From Rhodococcoides kyotonense (GTDB lineage: Bacteria; Actinomycetota; Actinomycetes; Mycobacteriales; Mycobacteriaceae), in NCBI RefSeq assembly GCF_900188125.1, contig NZ_FZOW01000020.1:22309-86308 (forward strand): DNA of 64,000 nt, given 5' to 3'. The stretch's first letter is position 1. Each line of letters opens with the position of its first letter. Positions 60,579-64,000 of the stretch are shown in pieces. Made by a program: the position numbers and the translations under genes. Below the pieces are notes generated by a model. That model saw nothing but the letters and a program-made list of their open reading frames with translations, searched no databases and was not told the origin of the DNA.

Positions 60579-61142
60579 TCAGTTCTCCTTGAACGGGAAG
60601 CCGAGGTGCTTGAGCAGCGCGCGGCCTTCTTCGTTGTTGGTTGCGGTGGTCACCACAGTGATGTCCATGCCGCGCGGACGATCGATCTTGTCCACGTCGA
60701 TCTCGTGGAACATCGACTGCTCGTTGAGGCCGAACGTGTAGTTGCCGTTGCCGTCGAACTGCGTGCCGCTGAGGCCGCGGAAGTCCCTGATTCGGGGAAG
60801 GGCAATGGAGGTCAAGCGGTCCAGGAACTCCCACATGCGGTCACCGCGCAGCGTGACGCGGGCGCCGATGGGCATTCCTTCACGGAGCTTGAACTGTGCG
60901 ATGGACTTGCGAGCCTTGCGGATCTCCGGCTTCTGACCGGTGATCGCAGCGAGGTCGGCAACCGCACCGTTGATGAGCTTCGCGTCACGGGCAGCGTCGC
61001 CGACGCCCATGTTGACGACGACCTTCACGACACCGGGGATCTGCATGACGTTCTCGTATGCGAATTCGGTGTTGAGGGCGTCTTTGATCTCGGCGCGGTA
61101 GCGCGCCTTCAGCCGAGGCTGCGTGTTCTCAGTGGTAGTCAT
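60579..61142 (-). CDS. rplE: Ribosomal protein L5
   Basis: A 187-residue 5S rRNA-binding protein starting at ATG 61142 (MTTTENTQPRLKARYRAEI). Conserved segments are PGVVKVVVNMGVGDAARDAK, GQKPEIRKARKSIAQFKLREGMPIGARVTLRG and GMDITVVTTATNNEEG. The open frame extends upstream into rplX but the family start is clear. Confidence 0.97.
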   Translation of the reverse strand: MTTTENTQPRLKARYRAEIKDALNTEFAYENVMQIPGVVKVVVNMGVGDAARDAKLINGAVADLAAITGQKPEIRKARKSIAQFKLREGMPIGARVTLRGDRMWEFLDRLTSIALPRIRDFRGLSGTQFDGNGNYTFGLNEQSMFHEIDVDKIDRPRGMDITVVTTATNNEEGRALLKHLGFPFKEN

Positions 61143-61143
61143 C

Positions 61144-61461
61144 TCAGATGTCCTTCCCGTTCTTCCGGGAAATCCGAACGCGCTTGCCGGTCTCTTCGTC
61201 GGTCCGGTATCCCACGCGAGTGGGATTTCCGTCCGAGTCGATGACCGCGACGTTCGATACGTGGATCGGGGCTTCCTGCGTGACGATGCCGCCCGAGGAG
61301 GCGCCACGCTGGTTCGCGGAGACCGCGGTGTGCTTCTTGATGCGGTTCACGCCCTCGACGAGGACCTTGGAGTCAGCCGGGTAAGCCTGGATGACCTTGC
61401 CCTTGGCGCCCTTGTCCTTGCCTGCGATCACGAGAACGGTGTCGCCCTTGTGCACCTTCAT
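61144..61461 (-). CDS. rplX: Ribosomal protein L24
   Basis: A 105-residue assembly-initiator protein with the KOW motif (MKVHKGDTVLVIAGKDKGAKGKVI) and NRIKKHTAVSANQRGASSGGI. It is directly adjacent to rplN and one base from rplE. Confidence 0.98.
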   Translation of the reverse strand: MKVHKGDTVLVIAGKDKGAKGKVIQAYPADSKVLVEGVNRIKKHTAVSANQRGASSGGIVTQEAPIHVSNVAVIDSDGNPTRVGYRTDEETGKRVRISRKNGKDI

Positions 61462-61830
61462 TTACAGCACCTCCGGGGCGAGCGAGACGATCTTCATGAA
61501 CTTCTTCTCGCGGAGCTCGCGGCCAACCGGGCCGAAGATACGAGTTCCACGGGGATCGTTGTCCGCCTTGATGAGCACGGCAGCGTTCTCGTCGAAACGG
61601 ATGTACGAGCCATCCGGACGGCGACGCTCCTTGACAGTGCGGACGATGACGGCCTTGACGACCTCACCCTTCTTGATGTTGCCACCGGGGATGGCGTCCT
61701 TCACCGTAGCTACGATGACGTCGCCGATTCCGGCGTAGCGACGTGACGAGCCACCGAGAACGCGGATGCAAAGGATTTCCTTCGCGCCCGTGTTATCAGC
61801 AACGCGTACTCGCGACTCCTGCTGAATCAC
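61462..61830 (-). CDS. rplN: Ribosomal protein L14
   Basis: A 122-residue protein, MIQQESRVRVADNTGAKEILCIRVLGGSSRR to REKKFMKIVSLAPEVL, of exact family length. It is first in its unit, with its own promoter at 61946-61974. The genes that normally precede it (rpsJ to rpsQ) are not here; glycosyltransferase genes lie upstream instead. Confidence 0.98.
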   Translation of the reverse strand: MIQQESRVRVADNTGAKEILCIRVLGGSSRRYAGIGDVIVATVKDAIPGGNIKKGEVVKAVIVRTVKERRRPDGSYIRFDENAAVLIKADNDPRGTRIFGPVGRELREKKFMKIVSLAPEVL

Positions 61831-61945
61831 TAACTTCTCCTAGACCTGGATGTGCATACGTGCCGGATTTCCGTCCCGACACGCGCGGTCGGCTGCCGTC
61901 TGCGCGGGCACACGAAGGCACACCGCTGCGACAGGCAACTGGTCA

Positions 61946-61974
61946 AGTGTAGGGAAGTGCGAAGCCGATTCCAA
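61946..61974 (-). promoter_or_regulatory. rplN promoter
   Basis: Minus-strand TTGGAA (61969-61974), 17 bp and TACACT (61946-61951). It has the same -10, spacing and GCGATTTGGA block as the rpsH promoter. The predicted leader is about 110 bases. Confidence 0.6.
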
Positions 61975-61985
61975 ATCGCGGTCCG

Positions 61986-62906
61986 TCACCATACGAAAGT
62001 GCGGTACTTCACTCCCCCGCGTACTTCGCCGACATGCGCCGCGACGGCGCGCAGCCATTGTCCTCTGGATATCTTCGTGACGAAGCGCGGCACGAGCGGA
62101 TTGCCGAGGAGCAGAAGTCCCCACCACCGCATCGCACGCCGCAAGTGAACAGGCGGACATCCCTGCGCGCGATAGATGCCTTGTACCTGAGCGAAGCCGT
62201 AACCCAATCTGTACGACTGCTTGATCAGTGGAACAAGGCGATCACGTAAGCGATACCCGACCAGTTGTTTTTGTGCGAAGGCAAGTGTGTAGCCCTTCAA
62301 TTGCGCACGCCAGCAGAATTCGACGTCTTCGCTGGCTTGCAATTCACACGACATTCCGCCGAGCGCTCGATAGACGGACGCCCAGCATCCGAAACTCGCA
62401 CCGATCGCAAAAGGTAGAAATGTCGTCTTGCCCTGCGTCTCGGGCGGAGAGGTCGGTGTCCAGTCGAGCGCACGGGGAGTATTGATCGACTCCGTCTCCA
62501 CCGCGGTGCCCACCACGTCGTTCGTCTGCGCGAGATCCACCAACGTCGTCAACCAGTCCGGATGCACGACGTCATCCGCGTCGCAGAACGCAAGAAACTC
62601 CCCGCGTGCAGCATTCGCGCCCTGGTTACGCGCGTACGACGCGCCGGCGGTACCCGACGCATCCACCCATCGCACGTCGAGAAGGTCCCTGCGAGCGTAC
62701 TCGCGGACGTGGTCGACGAGGCCGTCGTCCGAGCCGTTGTCGGCCACGATGACCTCGACCGGTCCGTCGTAGTTCTGCTTCGTCAGGCTGTCCAACTGAT
62801 CGTCGAGATCCGGCAGCGAATTCATGGCAGGAATGACGACCGAGACCAGAATTGCACCGCTATCGAGTTCGGATTCCGAATCCGCGGGTGCGTGCAGGTC
62901 GGTCAT
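61986..62906 (-). CDS. Family 2 glycosyltransferase
   Basis: A 306-residue GT-A fold enzyme. It begins with a Rossmann-like strand VSVVIPAMNSLPDLDDQL, then IVADNGSDDG, YARNQGANAARGEFLAFCDADD (the DxD metal/nucleotide site) and SEDVEFCWRAQLKGY (catalytic-base ED motif). A Trp/Leu-rich C-terminal stretch (MRWWGLLLLGNPLVPRF) may bind the membrane. It is a paralogue of the next upstream gene, with the same C-terminal NPLVP motif. The sugar donor and acceptor are unknown; a cell-wall or exopolysaccharide role is plausible. Confidence 0.9.
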   Translation of the reverse strand: MTDLHAPADSESELDSGAILVSVVIPAMNSLPDLDDQLDSLTKQNYDGPVEVIVADNGSDDGLVDHVREYARRDLLDVRWVDASGTAGASYARNQGANAARGEFLAFCDADDVVHPDWLTTLVDLAQTNDVVGTAVETESINTPRALDWTPTSPPETQGKTTFLPFAIGASFGCWASVYRALGGMSCELQASEDVEFCWRAQLKGYTLAFAQKQLVGYRLRDRLVPLIKQSYRLGYGFAQVQGIYRAQGCPPVHLRRAMRWWGLLLLGNPLVPRFVTKISRGQWLRAVAAHVGEVRGGVKYRTFVW

Positions 62907-63148
62907 GGAAACCCCGATCGAGTCGATAGCTGGAAATCGATGGTCGGATCACGAGAACGATTCGACACTAAACGACGTACCCCGAATTCCGCATCTCATG
63001 CCGAATTCAATCGAATTGAATTCGTCCATTGAACGATTCCAGGCGCCCGCACCGATACGAATCCTTGATTTCCGGTCGTCGACGAATCATTCGACCGATT
63101 TTCGAGCGCCACGCGCGCGTCCAGTCGCGAGACCGATACTCACCCGAG
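62907..63148. other. AT-rich gap between the glycosyltransferases
   Basis: About 240 bases with clearly lower GC than the surroundings. It contains a 21-base palindrome (GAATTCAAT, CGA, ATTGAATTC at 63003-63023) and another GAATTC at 62983 with similar flanks. It probably holds the promoter of the gene at 61986-62906. Confidence 0.5.
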
Positions 63149-64000
63149 TCAGAAGTAGAGAACGCGATGACGAACCGAGCCTTGCCAGTTGCCGACCAAG
63201 AACGCCACCAGCGACACCCACCTGCCCCGATCGATCCGGGAAAGCGATTGCGGCACAAGCGGATTGTTCACAAGAAGGGTGACCACTGTCCAGAACAGGT
63301 CGGACCAGGTCGCGCGTGGCATCCCGTATCCCCGGTAGCTCTTGAACAGACGAGCGTCCGCAACGCCGTACCGTCGCGTCTGGTGCCACAGTCCGCGCAA
63401 TGTGGCGCGGCTCCTGTACGCGACGACAGATCGCTTCTCGTGCGCCAACGTCCCGCCGGCAAGTTGTATTCGCCAGCTCAGATCTACGTCTTCACCACCA
63501 TGGACCAGGGTTTCGTCGCAGCCTCCGACGTGCATGTACAGCGCGCGGTCCACGGCGAAACCGGCTCCGAACACGAACGGTAGGAATCGGGCGTGAAAAC
63601 GCTTGTCGCTCGGATACAGAGGTCGCCATTTGTGAACGGCAGGCGGGTTGATCGTTTCGGTTTCTACAGCGCAACTGACGATGTCCGCCGAGCGGGCACG
63701 GTCGACGAGCCACCGCAACCAGTCGACGTGCACCCGATCGTCGGCGTCACAGAACACGAGCAGCTCGCCTCGCGCCCGTGCTGCGCCGACGTTCCGCGCG
63801 TACGACGCACCTCGCACGTGCGATGCGTCGACCCAGGTCAGTTCGTGTGACGTCGTGGCCGCACGACTCTCGATGTACGAGCGCAGGCCGTCGGTCGAAC
63901 CGTTGTCGCTCAGTGATACTGGAGTTGTTCGTCGATGCAGGAGTTTGACTCGTTTTCGCTCTGACGCCGATGGCTGTCTTCCTCGTGATGTGTCTGCTGC
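63149..64000 (-). CDS. Family 2 glycosyltransferase (5' end beyond window)
   Basis: The frame is open from the window edge to the stop at 63149, giving at least 283 residues. SDNGSTDGL, ASYARNVGAARARGELLVFCDADDRVHVDW (DxD) and GGEDVDLSWRIQLAGG mark the GT-A core. The C-terminus has NNPLVPQSLSRIDRGRWVSL, paralogous to the neighbouring gene. The first in-window residues are Arg/Lys-rich and diverge from the family. Both genes run in the same direction and may act on the same polymer. Confidence 0.88.
   Translation of the reverse strand, partial: AADTSRGRQPSASERKRVKLLHRRTTPVSLSDNGSTDGLRSYIESRAATTSHELTWVDASHVRGASYARNVGAARARGELLVFCDADDRVHVDWLRWLVDRARSADIVSCAVETETINPPAVHKWRPLYPSDKRFHARFLPFVFGAGFAVDRALYMHVGGCDETLVHGGEDVDLSWRIQLAGGTLAHEKRSVVAYRSRATLRGLWHQTRRYGVADARLFKSYRGYGMPRATWSDLFWTVVTLLVNNPLVPQSLSRIDRGRWVSLVAFLVGNWQGSVRHRVLYF

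Noticed and set aside
63820..64000. Frameshift or chimeric join at the 5' end of the last glycosyltransferase
   Set aside because: The in-frame residues diverge from the family, but the frame is open to the edge and the N-terminal strand would lie outside the window, so damage cannot be claimed.

Overview
The window looks like a chromosomal core segment of a high-GC actinobacterium in the Mycobacteriales, most likely Rhodococcus sensu lato (Nocardiaceae). Evidence is the high GC, frequent GTG/TTG starts, WhiB and sigma-D genes, an ESX-4 type VII secretion locus, and gene order matching Mycobacterium tuberculosis Rv3409c-Rv3464-type neighbourhoods from memory. No tRNA, rRNA, CRISPR array, prophage or insertion sequence was recognised.

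Layout. (1) 1-7.4 kb: guaA, a ChoD-like GMC oxidoreductase, guaB3 and guaB (guanine nucleotide synthesis), then a DUF5319 gene. (2) 7.4-16.5 kb, stress control: rsdA/sigD, a helical-repeat protein, whiB3 with a long upstream region, an ahpC-ahpF peroxide system with LysR/OxyR-like sites, groES-groEL with a CIRCE element, and a potassium-channel-like gene. (3) 16.7-27.8 kb: an Hsp70-like membrane protein, the t6A genes tsaD-rimI-tsaB-tsaE, a hydrolase, alr, nnr and glmS. (4) 27.8-33.7 kb: a three-gene operon with type VII substrate features, an F420-type oxidoreductase, glmM and rplM-rpsI. (5) 33.9-48.1 kb: a zinc-finger regulator and an ESX-4 locus (two WXG100 genes, a Rv3446c-family gene, eccC4, eccD4, mycP4, eccB4 and eccE) interrupted by a luciferase-like monooxygenase gene. 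(6) 48.1-61.8 kb: an FMN reductase, truA, the alpha operon (rplQ, rpoA, rpsD, rpsK, rpsM, rpmJ, infA), dtd, map-adk-secY and an spc-like ribosomal cluster (rplO to rplN). (7) 62-64 kb: two paralogous family-2 glycosyltransferases, one cut by the window edge.

How parts fit: guaB, guaA and guaB3 serve GMP supply; glmS and glmM make the amino-sugar precursor and alr the D-alanine for peptidoglycan; tsaB/D/E act together on tRNA. The ESX-4 machine lies near a separate operon encoding an EspC-like and a WXG-containing protein that could be its cargo. Ribosomal genes fall into several units: matching -35/-10 pairs with 17-18 bp spacers precede rplN, rpsH, secY, infA and rplM. The less ordinary signals are the three-gene type VII-like operon, a terminator inside the truA reading frame, palindromes upstream of whiB3 and secY, a hairpin repeat attached directly to two stop codons, and the ahpCF insertion with its paired dyads.
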